The notes under the pieces were generated by a model, which was given only the letters and a program-made list of their open reading frames with translations, ran no database searches and had not been told where the DNA came from. A DNA stretch of 35,770 nucleotides from Lingula anatina (taxonomy: Eukaryota > Brachiopoda > Lingulata > Lingulida > Lingulidae), in NCBI RefSeq assembly GCF_001039355.2, contig NW_019773749.1, positions 17,851-53,620 on the forward strand, read 5' to 3'. Both the position numbers and the translations under genes were made by a program. Position 1 is the stretch's first letter. Every line of letters begins with the position of its first letter. Shown here piece after piece: positions 10,458 to 20,587 of the stretch.

Positions 10458-11290
10458 CAAAGTCATTGACGATTTTTCAAGATGGCCGCCAATTCGTAAG
10501 CAAAACAGACAAACATCCACACATCTGGTTTAACCATTCTGAGAAATTCTATAAAGTTCATTAATTCATATGTTAGGGTAAACCAATAGAATAAGATGTG
10601 GGCCTTTAAAAGTAACGACTTATTTTAAACAAATCTTAATCAAAATAATTTAAAAAAATTAATGCGTTGGTAACAAACAACATGATTTCACCGAAAATAG
10701 GCCCTCTTTCTCTCAATCTAATTTAGGTAAAGATTGGCAAATGAAGCATATATATATTTATACGTGTGTAGTAATTTTCCTTCCCTTTTTTGGTCTTCAT
10801 ATAATGACAAAACTGTACTTCTTATTAGCAGTAGTCCTACAGTGCACGCTTGTCTGTCACCTAGCTGATGGAAACATTTTAATTTTGTTCAAAAAACTAA
10901 GGCATCTTTTCTGGTGTATTCGGCTGTAGTATAGAATACCACAACTGCACCCTACTATAATAACATCTTTGCTTCCCAGCTGGTATCACATTTATGACAG
11001 TATAATCCATTCAAATTGCTTGCGGGAACAAAACGTTTTATTCGTCCCTGATATTGTGAAACACCTAAGGGCAAAAGTATATTTATACGGGGCCTATTTA
11101 TACACAGCAGTATAGAATACAGATATGTTTTTATCTATACTGGAATATATTCGGTCACCTCACATCCGCTTATCGCCACATAAAGTGTCCCAACCCTTTT
11201 TCCAAGCAAAGTGATAGATTAAGACCCCTACTCTATACAAAAGGGAAAAATATAAATACTGCAGAATTGCCCATTATGAACCAAGTCTTC

Positions 11291-11353
11291 ACAACAACAA
11301 CAACAACAGTAATAATGATAATAATAATAAAAATAATAATAATAATAATAAAT
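11291..11353. repeat. CAA/AAT microsatellite
   Basis: Short trinucleotide runs (ACAACAACA then AATAATAATA) give a compound simple repeat. Confidence 0.85.
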
Positions 11354-11893
11354 GCTATATTCTATAAATAAATGAGCAGCCAGTTTCATAATTCAGAAAC
11401 TTTACAGCTAAATAAGGTATACATTAGCACAGTACGAGTATAGGTCTATATGTGTTACAGCTAATACAGCTATAGCGCACAATTCAAGCACGACATTTAT
11501 ATAGCAAAATATTCATCTTCCTGTCAACGCTTTTCGTCGATACATTTAATCAGTGAGTCAAAACATATTAAGAACTGTTGACTTTCGGCCCAAGCATCAG
11601 GGCTTCAAAAAGGGCCCTGATTCGCACAAAAAAATAATAAATGAATAAATAAATAAATAAGTAATAAAAAAATTAATAAATAACATGTGCTTTGTTTCAG
11701 TGTGCGGGTGGACAATTTATAAATTCATATTGAATAGATTAAAACCATAATTAGGTTCCGATATTTAAGACAGATAATGAGGCTGTGGCCAGTGTGCGAC
11801 AGAGATCCAAGGACGTACTGAGGAATAGAATAAGCATCGTAAGTCACACAGATTACCAGACTCGCCTAAGATTATTTGCATTCGTATCGTTTG

Positions 11894-13186
11894 CTATTGG
11901 ATAACCTTATTTTTATCCACTTTTACCCTTTGAAAAATCCGCTCACACGCGGCAGCGGGTGTTTTTTCACCAAATATTTCCATTCCATTTAATCTGTATT
12001 GTTTTATTAAACGCTCAACAGCCGCATAGTGTTTTTCCTGAGCCCCAACACATGCAGGATCCCATGTCCAGTCAGAGAATTCAAAATTGAACAGATTTCT
12101 GTGGATTCCACTTCTATTGAAGTATCTACAGTGTGCTGGACAGATGTCAAACCCACCAGAATGGCAAATTCCTTCCAGTAGAGCTTGGAGATAGTAACTA
12201 TTTAAATTGTACGGAGACAGTAAAACTTCACTTTTTGGAGTAAAATGATATGACAAGTGAATTGCTACTCTTGCAATAGGTGTGCGTTCTTCAGCTGTAA
12301 AGTTGTCATGATAGAATTTTAAAGGCATTCTGCCTTTGCTTTCTTGCATCCACTTTCCATTCGGGCGCTTGTGAATACGAAAACTGTATTCATTACGATG
12401 AAATGTGTATATGTACTGACACATTACATTAAATTGTGAGAATAATTCTCTTTCGTCAACTGTTGACTCTCTAAAAATGTCGTCAAATCTTTTGTTGTGT
12501 AGCCGCTCAAGGTAATGTCGTAGATCAATGATGTGTTTCACTTTTAAGATGACAGGAAAATAGGCCATACACTGCATTACCTCTGGTGTTCCAAAGAGTT
12601 TCCTAGTCTTCAAGGCTACCCCTTGCCAAAAGCTCACAAGAAATTTACCATAAACTCCAATGACTACAGGTTTCCCATTTAGGAACAGATCCTCTGGCGT
12701 GACAGTTGATATGAATAAAGTATCTGTATCTACAAAACCGATGTATTCAGAATTGGTGTAATTCTCTGGGTAGAACATCGACCACTGCTGTCGAAGATGA
12801 CCGCGGTTGTTGTAGGTTTTTGGGGAAGGATTTTCATAGAAAACGTTCGGATAAGGGTACCTGTCGCGCAGTTCTTCGCCACAGAGATGATCATTTTTGG
12901 TCTCGTTATCCAATACAACTATCAGCCGAGTATCGTTTGGCCAGAACAGCTTCATACTGGGTATAAGTATCTTGTTATACATATCTTTTTGGGTCGAACA
13001 CATGCGAACGAAGATCTCAAAGCTGGGGACAGATGCCCATGGGTTAGCAGCACCCTTTACAAAGTTATCGGGTGCCTGAATGGTAGTAAATTTTAAATTC
13101 TGAACTTGGTATAATTTGCTCCATATGGCAAATAATACCATCGGGCTGACTACAAGCAACAGAAATGCCTTCTTCCTACAATACAT
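11894..13186 (-). CDS. Type II membrane protein, glycosyltransferase-like (DxD)
   Basis: An intronless 430-aa open frame. A basic N-terminus (YCRKK) and a hydrophobic segment at about residues 7-21 give the topology of a Golgi/ER type II membrane protein. VDTDT at 152-156, preceded by YIGF, is a DxD motif as used by GT-A glycosyltransferases to bind metal and nucleotide sugar. Other conserved-looking blocks are LRQQWSMFYP (131-140) and the cysteine-rich region at 341-379. N-glycosylation sequons occur at N84, N94, N142, N295 and N357. The start is the first Met before the membrane segment. A TCACAG just upstream on the minus strand could be a splice acceptor of a 5' UTR intron. The enzyme class is inferred from topology and the DxD motif; donor and acceptor sugars are unknown. 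Many invertebrates have such uncharacterised intronless proteins. Confidence 0.8.
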   Translation of the reverse strand: MYCRKKAFLLLVVSPMVLFAIWSKLYQVQNLKFTTIQAPDNFVKGAANPWASVPSFEIFVRMCSTQKDMYNKILIPSMKLFWPNDTRLIVVLDNETKNDHLCGEELRDRYPYPNVFYENPSPKTYNNRGHLRQQWSMFYPENYTNSEYIGFVDTDTLFISTVTPEDLFLNGKPVVIGVYGKFLVSFWQGVALKTRKLFGTPEVMQCMAYFPVILKVKHIIDLRHYLERLHNKRFDDIFRESTVDERELFSQFNVMCQYIYTFHRNEYSFRIHKRPNGKWMQESKGRMPLKFYHDNFTAEERTPIARVAIHLSYHFTPKSEVLLSPYNLNSYYLQALLEGICHSGGFDICPAHCRYFNRSGIHRNLFNFEFSDWTWDPACVGAQEKHYAAVERLIKQYRLNGMEIFGEKTPAAACERIFQRVKVDKNKVIQ

Positions 13187-13342
13187 CTCCGTTTCCCCTG
13201 TGACGATGCTCAGAGTTTATTGATGTAAGCCAAATAATATAATGGTATAATTCTACCTGAAACTACATGGGTGAAAGGTCAAAGAAGCTTCGACGCCTCC
13301 TGGCTATGTGCCACCAGCTAGTTTAGGCATAGCATTTAAGTA

Positions 13343-13765
13343 AGACTGGGTTCCCATACCTAGATCGCGATTGATCCAAGGGGTTTCTCGCTGAATTGCC
13401 AACCGTTAACCTGTATTGAACCACGCGTTTCAATTGTAAAACAAGTTTATTTATGTAAGATGTAGCTTCTACTAATACTATGCATCTGCATCCTAGTAAC
13501 TGTGCATCTTACTAGGTTATGGTGTGTATTTTTCACATTATTTATACATGCCAGATGCACTGGGCAATGTAGTTGGGAGGAAATCTGCTTTTTAAAAGTG
13601 ATTTTTTGTGGGGAGGCACAATGTATACTGCTCGTTAAATTGTGTACAAGATATATTTGGATTTTGCCAGGGGTGTGCCAGAGAATTAAGCTGATTCCAT
13701 TAACTGCACCTTAACGAGAACCCCCGCAGAGATAGATCGATCCTGCTGGACTGATAATTTTTAAT
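13343..13765. mobile_element. GATC-family MITE, longer variant
   Basis: The left end (GACTGGGTTCCCATACCTAG, then GATTGATCC and GGGGTTTCTCGCTGAATTG) and the right end (AACGAGAACCCCCGCAGAGA then GATCGATCC) are inverted and related. It lies about 160 bases upstream of the start of the minus-strand membrane-protein gene, so it may sit in the promoter region. The 70-codon ORF inside it is not a gene. The right boundary is approximate. Confidence 0.5.
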
Positions 13766-13801
13766 CTGAACACAGACTGAACCATATGATAGTCTGCTGG
13801 A

Positions 13802-13803
<2 letters not shown>

Positions 13804-13838
<35 letters not shown>
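13804..13838. repeat. AAT microsatellite
   Basis: About eleven uninterrupted AAT units. Confidence 0.9.
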
Positions 13839-13840
<2 letters not shown>

Positions 13841-15102
13841 TAATCACTTCAATAATATATTGGTCGGAAAGTTAAGCTATTTTTCTTGTTTCCAAACTGA
13901 CATAGTATTTCATGTCTGAATTAGGCCCCCACTGATCATCTCAATTTCAATGTGCATGAAATGGTTCACCTGAGCTCAGCCCCTCAGCCATCGTTTTTAG
14001 GGGCATGTTTGTGTTGTCCTCATATGCCCTCCAGTAGTAGTAAGCCAATACATACTGTGTATGTTAATTATGATGAATACATATATGTAGTCATAAACTT
14101 GTTTTTTTTTCAGATACGTGAACATGTTACTGTGTCAAGCCAGACCTTAGGCAGTAAACTTTACATTTCTCAATGTCTGTCATTTTTGTTGATTTCCCCT
14201 CAGACTAAACATTTGGCCTGTCTCAATCCTAGATAAATTTTATTCATAAAACTCAACTCGAATACAATGATGAAGTACTGAAGTCCTATTGGTTGAAAAC
14301 TCAGGCAATATTTTTTGTAGCAAAATGTATGTAATAGTCCATTTCTATAATGGACTCCTGCTGATCTTCCTAATTACAGTGTGCATTGGATGGCTCATCA
14401 AATATCACTTAAATCACGGCAAAAGTGAGCATGTCACATGTGCTGTATTTTACGGTCATATTTGTCACGAAAGAAGCCAAGATATGTAATTGCTCCATGC
14501 ACACATCATTTAAAATGTAATGCGTGTAACAGAGACAGAACGCAATAATTATCCACAGTACAGGAAACAGCCCAACCCAAAGAAGCTTGGGAGTTCAACA
14601 CCCTTGCTAAACTTTGGACCATTTTCTTTTGAGGAACTTTCTCTAGATTCTAATAATACATGCATCTTGCCCGGAAAGGGTACCAAACATAAATATTAAT
14701 GCTATAGATGAACTCAGATACCAATGGTGAAAGATGAAGAGCAGGGGTACAAATTGAAATAAAAACTGCAGAATCAATTCATTAATTACACATAAATATT
14801 TTTCATTAACTTCAGCTTTATTTTACATTATACGATCAAACTAACATTATGGGTAAAAATACCCAGAGAATTATACTCCGAACATCATAAACATCCTCAC
14901 AATCTTAGGCTGCATTTCCATAAACTTACTGTACTAGCAGGTTAGATCTATCAGCAGTAATTCTCACTATGGAGTGGACGATGTAATCAGCTTATTCTTT
15001 GGCACCCCCCCCCCCCTTGCAAAGCAACATGACCAACTTCATGGACTACAAAGTTTTTCTGACTTCCCCCCTCCCCCGAGTGCTTTTAGGCAGTTTTAGG
15101 GT

Positions 15103-15195
15103 GCAATGATTCCAAGACGGATATAATCACAATTGATTAATCATTGTAAATATTTTCAGGTATATATATATAAAAGGACTGAAGGAGAATCAATT
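15103..15195. repeat. Dispersed repeat, copy also at 23608-23695
   Basis: GCAATGATTCCAAGACGG through ATTGTAAATATTTTCAG to GAAGGAGAATCAA is matched at 23608-23695 with a few changes. A second shared block, around 15485-15600 and 22645-22810, occurs in the opposite order. The sequence around the TRIM gene has therefore been duplicated and rearranged. Confidence 0.6.
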
Positions 15196-15484
15196 ATAGA
15201 ATGCATAGCCAAATTAATACAACTTATATTTTATGTATTTAACTCATTTTGATTTTTTTTTTATTAACGAATTAATTTTTTTTTCATGGAACAGTAATAA
15301 GAAGTTTCATATAAGAATACTAGGAAATGGCCATATAACTATTGTTTGGGTAAATTTAACTAAGCATGATTTTTTAATGAAATGGTTTAAATTTTATAAT
15401 ATAAAATTGTATTGGCGATAGATAGTTATTTTTTCATTCACGAAAATTTGTAGTCTCAAAACTTAATTGAGCAGGAGATCAATT

Positions 15485-16049
15485 ATTTGGTTCAAATCTG
15501 AGTCACTGTGGAAGTGCTCTATTCACACAGACTTGAATGAAGTCAGAAGTAAAAGACACGCTAGCATTCATTAGGGGTATGTGTGAGGGTAATCTTCCAG
15601 AGTTTCCACGTGGAAAGTGAGAAAGCTACACGGGAAAGATTGTGATTTTGACTCACAATTGGTTTTAAGTATCTGATTGAAATTGAATAAAGACACCTTT
15701 TGATTTGGAACTGAAGACGTCAGTTCTGTTATTTATTGAGAACGACATTGCTAGCTAATACGAACATGACGTTTCCAGTTTTGATGACGTAACTATTTTC
15801 TAATGAAAGGAATTTTTTTTTTCTTTATGGACTTGTCTCACAGACATGTAATTTTCTTGTGATGTTTTGTATTTTTTTATAATTTACACATGCTCTAGAC
15901 GTATCCCCTTTTAATAATTTTCTGAGGGATAGTTAACAGACAGTTCTTATGCCAGCATTCCCTAAAATGTTGTTACTCTTGACAAAACATTCATAAATGA
16001 GATGGAGCAGAGTTCCCAATGTTATGTTATACATTATAAAACCCATTAT
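15485..16049. other. Non-coding DNA with a TRIM-flank-like block
   Basis: The first ~115 bases (TGAGTCACTGTGG, AGTGCTCT, GGCATTCATTAGG-like) match the TRIM 3' flank at 22645-22740. The rest shows no gene or identifiable repeat. Confidence 0.45.
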
Positions 16050-16335
16050 AAAATTCAGTGTGCAGTCAGACTTCATCAGGGAATGATGTTGTGATAGATA
16101 GCACAACCTAACACCCGCTCCGGTGTGCTTTTCAATTACATCACTCCCTCCCCCCTCCCGTCTGCTCCTCCCTTAGGAGTGGTAGGTAGAGGTTGGGTAG
16201 CTCAGTCCCATCAGTACGATTGAGCTTGGCCCCATGTAAGCAGATGTTGAATGCTTCACTAACTTTAGGGTGTAGGTCCCGTTGCTCTCTTTCCAAGATA
16301 TTTTTATATCTTCTGGGGTTGCTGGTGTTTAACAA
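16050..16335 (-). mobile_element. Probable retroelement 3' end, GIY-YIG C-terminus remnant
   Basis: A minus-strand ORF ends in a peptide with SEAFNICLHGAKLNR, then DGTELP and LYLPLL. The pattern EA-x-x-I-(x)n-LNR-x-x-G-x-x-LP-x-x-Y-x-x-LL closes the GIY-YIG endonuclease domain of Penelope-like and related retroelements. Just downstream on the minus strand is CCTGATGAAGTCTGACTGCA, resembling the TGAAGAAG..TGCA motif that often follows the ORF in such elements. The RT and the rest of the endonuclease are absent, so this would be a 5'-truncated dead copy. Confidence 0.4.
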
Positions 16336-17080
16336 TGCTCTGTCTGTTCCTGCAAGCAGGCAAAATATTGGCTGGTAAGACCAGAGAATTATAAGTAGCT
16401 ATAGACAAAAGAATCTTCACAAGTTCATTTTTTTTTTCTTTTTTCAGATACCAAATCTAACATGATTGATGGTTTAGAAAAGACAAATAACGACGAAAAA
16501 AATCTATATTTTATATCGTTAATTCAAATTCAAAGTATGCGCACCCTCAAATACTTTGTTTCAATGATTTCCACAGAGGTAAAAATGTGTACTCAATTAA
16601 AAAAGACACTGCCAAATATAACCAAAGTTACATAAAATTATCAATAGGATATGCTCGTTAACGGTAACGTGTCTAGTACCGTGTTTACTGCGAACTGCAA
16701 TTATTGGCGGCGCGACAAGCAATTACCAAGGGCAACAATCCCGTTTGTGGGATATTGTCATATTCTTCATAGAGAACTTGGCAAAGTTGTTCTAGATAAT
16801 TTGGGGGTTTGTTTTCATATGCATTGTACACTCCAATCCATAACACAGGTGCTCAGTAGGGTTAATAACAGACATTTCTATACATCTGTGGAACCGGCAG
16901 CGAAACACCGGATAAGAGACGTAAATACTCTGATATAAAAATATACTTTTTTCGCCGCAAAATAAATAAATAAATAAATAAAATACATAAATACACAGCT
17001 CAAAAAAAAAAAAAACTGACAGAAGCAGTGCCTTGGTAAATCATTAAATGTATGAATGGAAAGAAGAAATAATTATCCAT
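16336..17080. other. Non-coding intergenic DNA
   Basis: A 95-codon ORF (16651-16938, plus) lies in a slightly GC-richer patch but shows no domain or signal I recognise. It is followed by an AAAT microsatellite (about 16962-16985) and an A run. No gene is called. Confidence 0.4.
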
Positions 17081-18505
17081 ACTTACGTACATTTAACGTA
17101 GGAAAGGATCAAGTTTGAAAGCAGGATTGTTTCACTTGACATAGGTTTAATTGACAAAGGTTAAAAAGAAAACCGACAGGCTTTGTGCTCTTTAAATTAT
17201 TAACATACCCTTTTTATACTCTTAGTGTCTCAAAATCATGTAACTTCCTTTTTGAATAAATATAGCCGACCACCCTCTGGTTTGATATATTATTATTATT
17301 ATTATTATTATCGAGCATTTTCATATTCGAAAAGTTTAATTGTAAGTGGTCACAAACATAGTCTCGGTCCTCCTTTGAAATTGATATTGGACAGAGATAT
17401 ATTGTGGTTGCTAAGCTTACCTTACACATAGAACAGTAGGAGTATAAGTGATTTATGCCTTCCAAGAAGGACTGAGCTCTAGCTCCCATGAATATTGATT
17501 ACCCCAAAAGATATCTTCGTCATAATGGTTTTTCATGTACATATTCAGTTAAAAGAAGCGACAGCCATTTTTTACTGAGAATATGCTCACAATTTTGTTT
17601 AAGTAGAAATAAGACCCTAATCTACGTGATTATTAGAATTTTTTCTTTAAAAATAGTGATGGACTGAAAGATTAAAATTTTTCATATTTAACACATGACA
17701 TGAACGTCCCGTTATCGAAATCTATCCCAAAACTAGAATTAATTTAAGAAAAAGGGAAAAAAAATAACCCGTGAGTAGTCACCAGTTCCGAAATAATCAT
17801 TAACACCGACATAATGCCTACTCCTGTCTATTCCAATTTACAAGGCAGTGACACCACCTTGGATTAAGAATATCTTGTCATTGTCGGTCGATTTATGTCT
17901 TCTTGGAAGGCATTAAAAGGCATGAGGTATAAAGTTAAGAACTTTGATGAGTGAGGCAGTCCGTTATACTGAATCATATGAATAAAAATCCAATGATTTT
18001 TGCCCTGGGCTTTATACGAGTAGAGGGAAGAGAGGGAAATAGAGAAGGCGGCGGGGAACCGACTGGAAAGTAGTATAGGAAAAGTAAGAGACCAATTCCA
18101 GAGACTATTGTACTAACTTTGGATCGATGTATACACAAAGGGATTCTCACTAAATTATTGTCAACTTAAGCGGTCTAAATGTCTGTCATGGCTACTAAAG
18201 CTGTTAGCGGGTAATTAACTACCGGAGCAAAGTTAATTCCCACTAGCTGATTCGGTAGGCGTGGCACACATATGAACTTCTTCAGTTGATAGCAATTTAG
18301 CGTGAATCCTGTTGGATCGGGCTAGGCATAGAAACCCAGTCTAAAAGAACATGAAGGTATTTTGTTTACTACCCTGGTAAACGGGGAAGGAGGAAAAAGA
18401 CGCATATTTCAGGGATTCCATTTAAAACATTTGTCAGAAAAAAAAGGACATAACAGAAGCCTAGTTAAAGGGTATGATGAGTAAGTTTTTTTTCCTTTGA
18501 TCAGC
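17080..18505 (+). repeat. TRIM upstream module, copy A of a local duplication
   Basis: From ACGTAGGAAAGGATCAAGTT through an ATT microsatellite (17287-17311) and the MITE at 18095-18345 to the T-rich tract before 18505, this DNA matches 23760-25719 in order and orientation with moderate divergence and several indels. It directly precedes the TRIM-NHL gene and so should carry its promoter and any 5' UTR exon. TTTTTTTTCCTTTGATCAG at 18486-18504 is a good candidate splice acceptor for a leader intron. Confidence 0.75.
18095..18347. mobile_element. GATC-family MITE in TRIM upstream region
   Basis: The left side has TTGGATCGATG and GGGATTCTCACTAAATTATT. The right side has AGCAATTTAGCGTGAATCC, then GGATCGGGCTAGGCATAGAA and ACCCAGTCT. 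An orthologous copy sits at the corresponding place of the duplicated module (25355-25590), so this insertion predates the module duplication. Confidence 0.65.
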
Positions 18506-18556
18506 TGCAAAACCAGGAAGTAAACAGGGAATGGAGAATTAAAAAGACTGTCAGAC

Positions 18557-18760
18557 ATGGCAGACGCACTAGCAGCAGCATTCACAGATAATCTCATAAC
18601 ATGTAGCGTCTGGCTGGGAGAGTATGAGGACCCCATTGTCCTGCCTTGCTACCATACATTTTGCTTTAACTATATAGCTGACCAAGCCAAGAAATTACTG
18701 ATTCGAGACAGGAGATTTCAATGCCTCTTTTCTAAAGACAAAATAGATTTTACAAAGTAG
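18557..18760 (+). pseudogene. Broken RING-domain copy in frame with TRIM gene
   Basis: A 67-codon frame closely matches the first ~67 residues of the downstream TRIM protein (MADALAAAFTDNL against MAEALATAFTDNL; YHTFCF retained). Three of the eight zinc ligands are lost: the second Cys is Trp (CSVW), the Cys after YHTFCF is Tyr, and the last is Ser (CLFS). The copy ends in TAG at 18758, where the intact gene has a Glu codon. The two start codons are 228 bases apart, exactly 76 codons, and the 24 bases between the TAG and the second ATG stay open in the same frame. It is a tandem RING duplication whose first copy has decayed. If transcribed, it would act as a long upstream ORF. Confidence 0.8.
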
Positions 18761-18784
18761 GGACTTGAAAATCTAGAAACAGAC

Positions 18785-20587
18785 ATGGCAGAAGCACTAG
18801 CAACAGCTTTCACAGATAATCTCATGACGTGTAGCATCTGTCTGGGAGAGTATGAGGACCCCCGTGTCCTGCCTTGCTACCATACATTTTGTTTCGGTTG
18901 TATATCTGGCTATGCCTCGAAAACTATATCTCGGGAATGGACATTTTTCTGCCCTCTTTGTAAAGAACGGATACAATTGCCAAGAGAAGGACTCGTGAGA
19001 TTAAGAAAAGATTTCCGTGTTCACAAAACGAAAGAGATTCTGAGTCAGAGACAGCAGCATGAGGTCTCAACTACAATCAGAGAAACAAATGTTACTAGTG
19101 TGACACAAGCCATTGCACAGGGGGCAATCTGTTGTGAGAAACATCCTAATAATGAATCAAAATATTACTGTGAAGATGACGATACTGTAATATGCTGTGA
19201 ATGTATATTAACAGAACATAGTGGGCATCGTATTTCATCGATTGAGCAAACTGCAAAATGCAATAGAGATAAAATTAAATTTGCTCTTGTGAAAGCCAGG
19301 AAAAGATTCAACAATATAGAAGAGGCAGTTATAAAGGGACAGACAGTTGTTATGGGAACAGTCAATGAATCAAGCGACTCTCAAATCAGGGCAGCCACTA
19401 TCGAATGCATCAAAAAAGAAGTTCAGAGCATGTGCAAATTAATTTACCAGAGGGGAGAGACACTGATATCAGAGGTGAATTCTGCTTACGATGAAAGAAA
19501 GAAGCAGAATGAGGCAAACAAGCACAACCTTGATCTCCACCATGCCTCCCTGCAAAGTGCCTGTGACTTTGCCCAGGAACTTATCACTAATGGCACAGAC
19601 TTAAATATCATAGTTCATGCAAAATCTCTGACAGAGAGACTGGCAGCAATGAATGAAACACTTGTCTCATCTCTAAACAGGCCTACATTGATATCATACA
19701 GCCCAAGTAAAATATCTACTGCTGAACTAGAAACCATGTTAGGACAGGTGACAGTACAGTCACAAATAACATTAGGTCCAGCTCCTGTTTTCTTAAATAA
19801 GACAGAATGTGTGCATTCCTTCAGTTCCAAGCTGAAACATGATAGAGTAGTGTGTATATCTGGGTTGACCATAGATGAGGAACACGTGTTTGTAGTGGAT
19901 AAAGGAAATGGCAAAACAAAAATATTCACACATACTGGAAAGTTTAAATTTGACATTAGACAAAACAATCCATTTGATGTGACAGTGTCACAGACTGGTC
20001 AGCTGTATATAACATCACAGGGTGACAAATGTGTCCAAGTGTACTCCACCAGAGGTCAGCACCTAACAACCATGGGTCAAAATCAACTTGAGGCCCCGTG
20101 TGGTATCACAATGAGCAATGAAGGTCATGTGATGGTTTGTGACAGAGGAGAGAAAGCCATCTTCACATTTCATGCAGACAGTGGACAGCTCCTGAACACT
20201 ATTCCACTCAGTATGTGTGTGTGCCCACAGTACATCACAGTGAATAATGTGAATGATAACATTGTAATATCAGATATTCTGAGAAAATGTGTACATGTAC
20301 TGTCATCTACTGGTGATCATCTGTACCAGTATGGCACAGAAGGCAGTGGTGATGGTCTGCTGAGGTCAGTAGATACAGTGTGCACAGACAGCTACGGGCA
20401 CATCTTCATTAGTGACTTTCTTTGCCACAAGGTAGTAGCACTGAGTCCACAGGGAAAGTTTATCAGATACATTGCATCACAGCTAGATGGGTTGCAGGAT
20501 CCAAATGCATTAGCCATCAACTCTGCTGGCCAGCTGGTGGTGGCAGAAGGACAGGGAAAAGTTAAGACATTCCAATATTTACAGTAA
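18785..20587 (+). CDS. TRIM-NHL protein (RING, B-box2, coiled coil, NHL)
   Basis: A 600-aa intronless protein with TRIM2/TRIM3/TRIM71-like architecture. The RING is complete C3HC4: C16, C19, C31, H33, C36, C39, C56, C59. B-box type 2 follows (C117, H120, C129, D132, C137, C140, H145, H148). A charged helical stretch at about 155-295 is the coiled coil used for dimerisation. Residues ~340-600 form NHL-type propeller repeats (for example GLTIDEEHVFVVD, PFDVTVSQTGQLYIT, CGITMSNEGHVMVCD, NALAINSAGQLVVAE). No filamin domain is evident between coiled coil and NHL, unlike vertebrate TRIM2/3. The family role is E3 ubiquitin ligase, with the NHL propeller binding protein or RNA. The specific substrate is unknown, and lineage-specific expansions of such intronless genes are known in molluscs and other invertebrates. 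The start is the Met matching the family N-terminus. A decayed RING copy lies 228 bases upstream. Confidence 0.92.
   Translation: MAEALATAFTDNLMTCSICLGEYEDPRVLPCYHTFCFGCISGYASKTISREWTFFCPLCKERIQLPREGLVRLRKDFRVHKTKEILSQRQQHEVSTTIRETNVTSVTQAIAQGAICCEKHPNNESKYYCEDDDTVICCECILTEHSGHRISSIEQTAKCNRDKIKFALVKARKRFNNIEEAVIKGQTVVMGTVNESSDSQIRAATIECIKKEVQSMCKLIYQRGETLISEVNSAYDERKKQNEANKHNLDLHHASLQSACDFAQELITNGTDLNIIVHAKSLTERLAAMNETLVSSLNRPTLISYSPSKISTAELETMLGQVTVQSQITLGPAPVFLNKTECVHSFSSKLKHDRVVCISGLTIDEEHVFVVDKGNGKTKIFTHTGKFKFDIRQNNPFDVTVSQTGQLYITSQGDKCVQVYSTRGQHLTTMGQNQLEAPCGITMSNEGHVMVCDRGEKAIFTFHADSGQLLNTIPLSMCVCPQYITVNNVNDNIVISDILRKCVHVLSSTGDHLYQYGTEGSGDGLLRSVDTVCTDSYGHIFISDFLCHKVVALSPQGKFIRYIASQLDGLQDPNALAINSAGQLVVAEGQGKVKTFQYLQ

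Larger units (their letters stand above)
9640..11893. other. Non-coding DNA 3' of the membrane-protein gene
   Basis: This stretch holds a partial GATC-family MITE end near 9880-9952, a small inverted repeat at 10359-10457, AAT-type microsatellites (11291-11353 and about 11627-11683) and otherwise only ORFs of 62 codons or fewer. The 3' UTR of the minus-strand gene ending at 11894 must lie at the right end; I found no convincing nearby polyadenylation signal. Confidence 0.5.
13766..15480. other. Non-coding intergenic DNA
   Basis: Contains an AAT microsatellite (13804-13838), C runs near 15005-15016 and 15066-15076, and a segment at 15103-15195 that recurs at about 23608-23695. ORFs of up to 94 codons have no recognised domain. 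No RNA gene seen. Confidence 0.5.

Noticed and set aside
12730-13096. Alternative-frame ORFs opposite and within the membrane-protein gene
   Set aside because: They overlap the long 430-codon frame, which has a coherent membrane segment and DxD motif.
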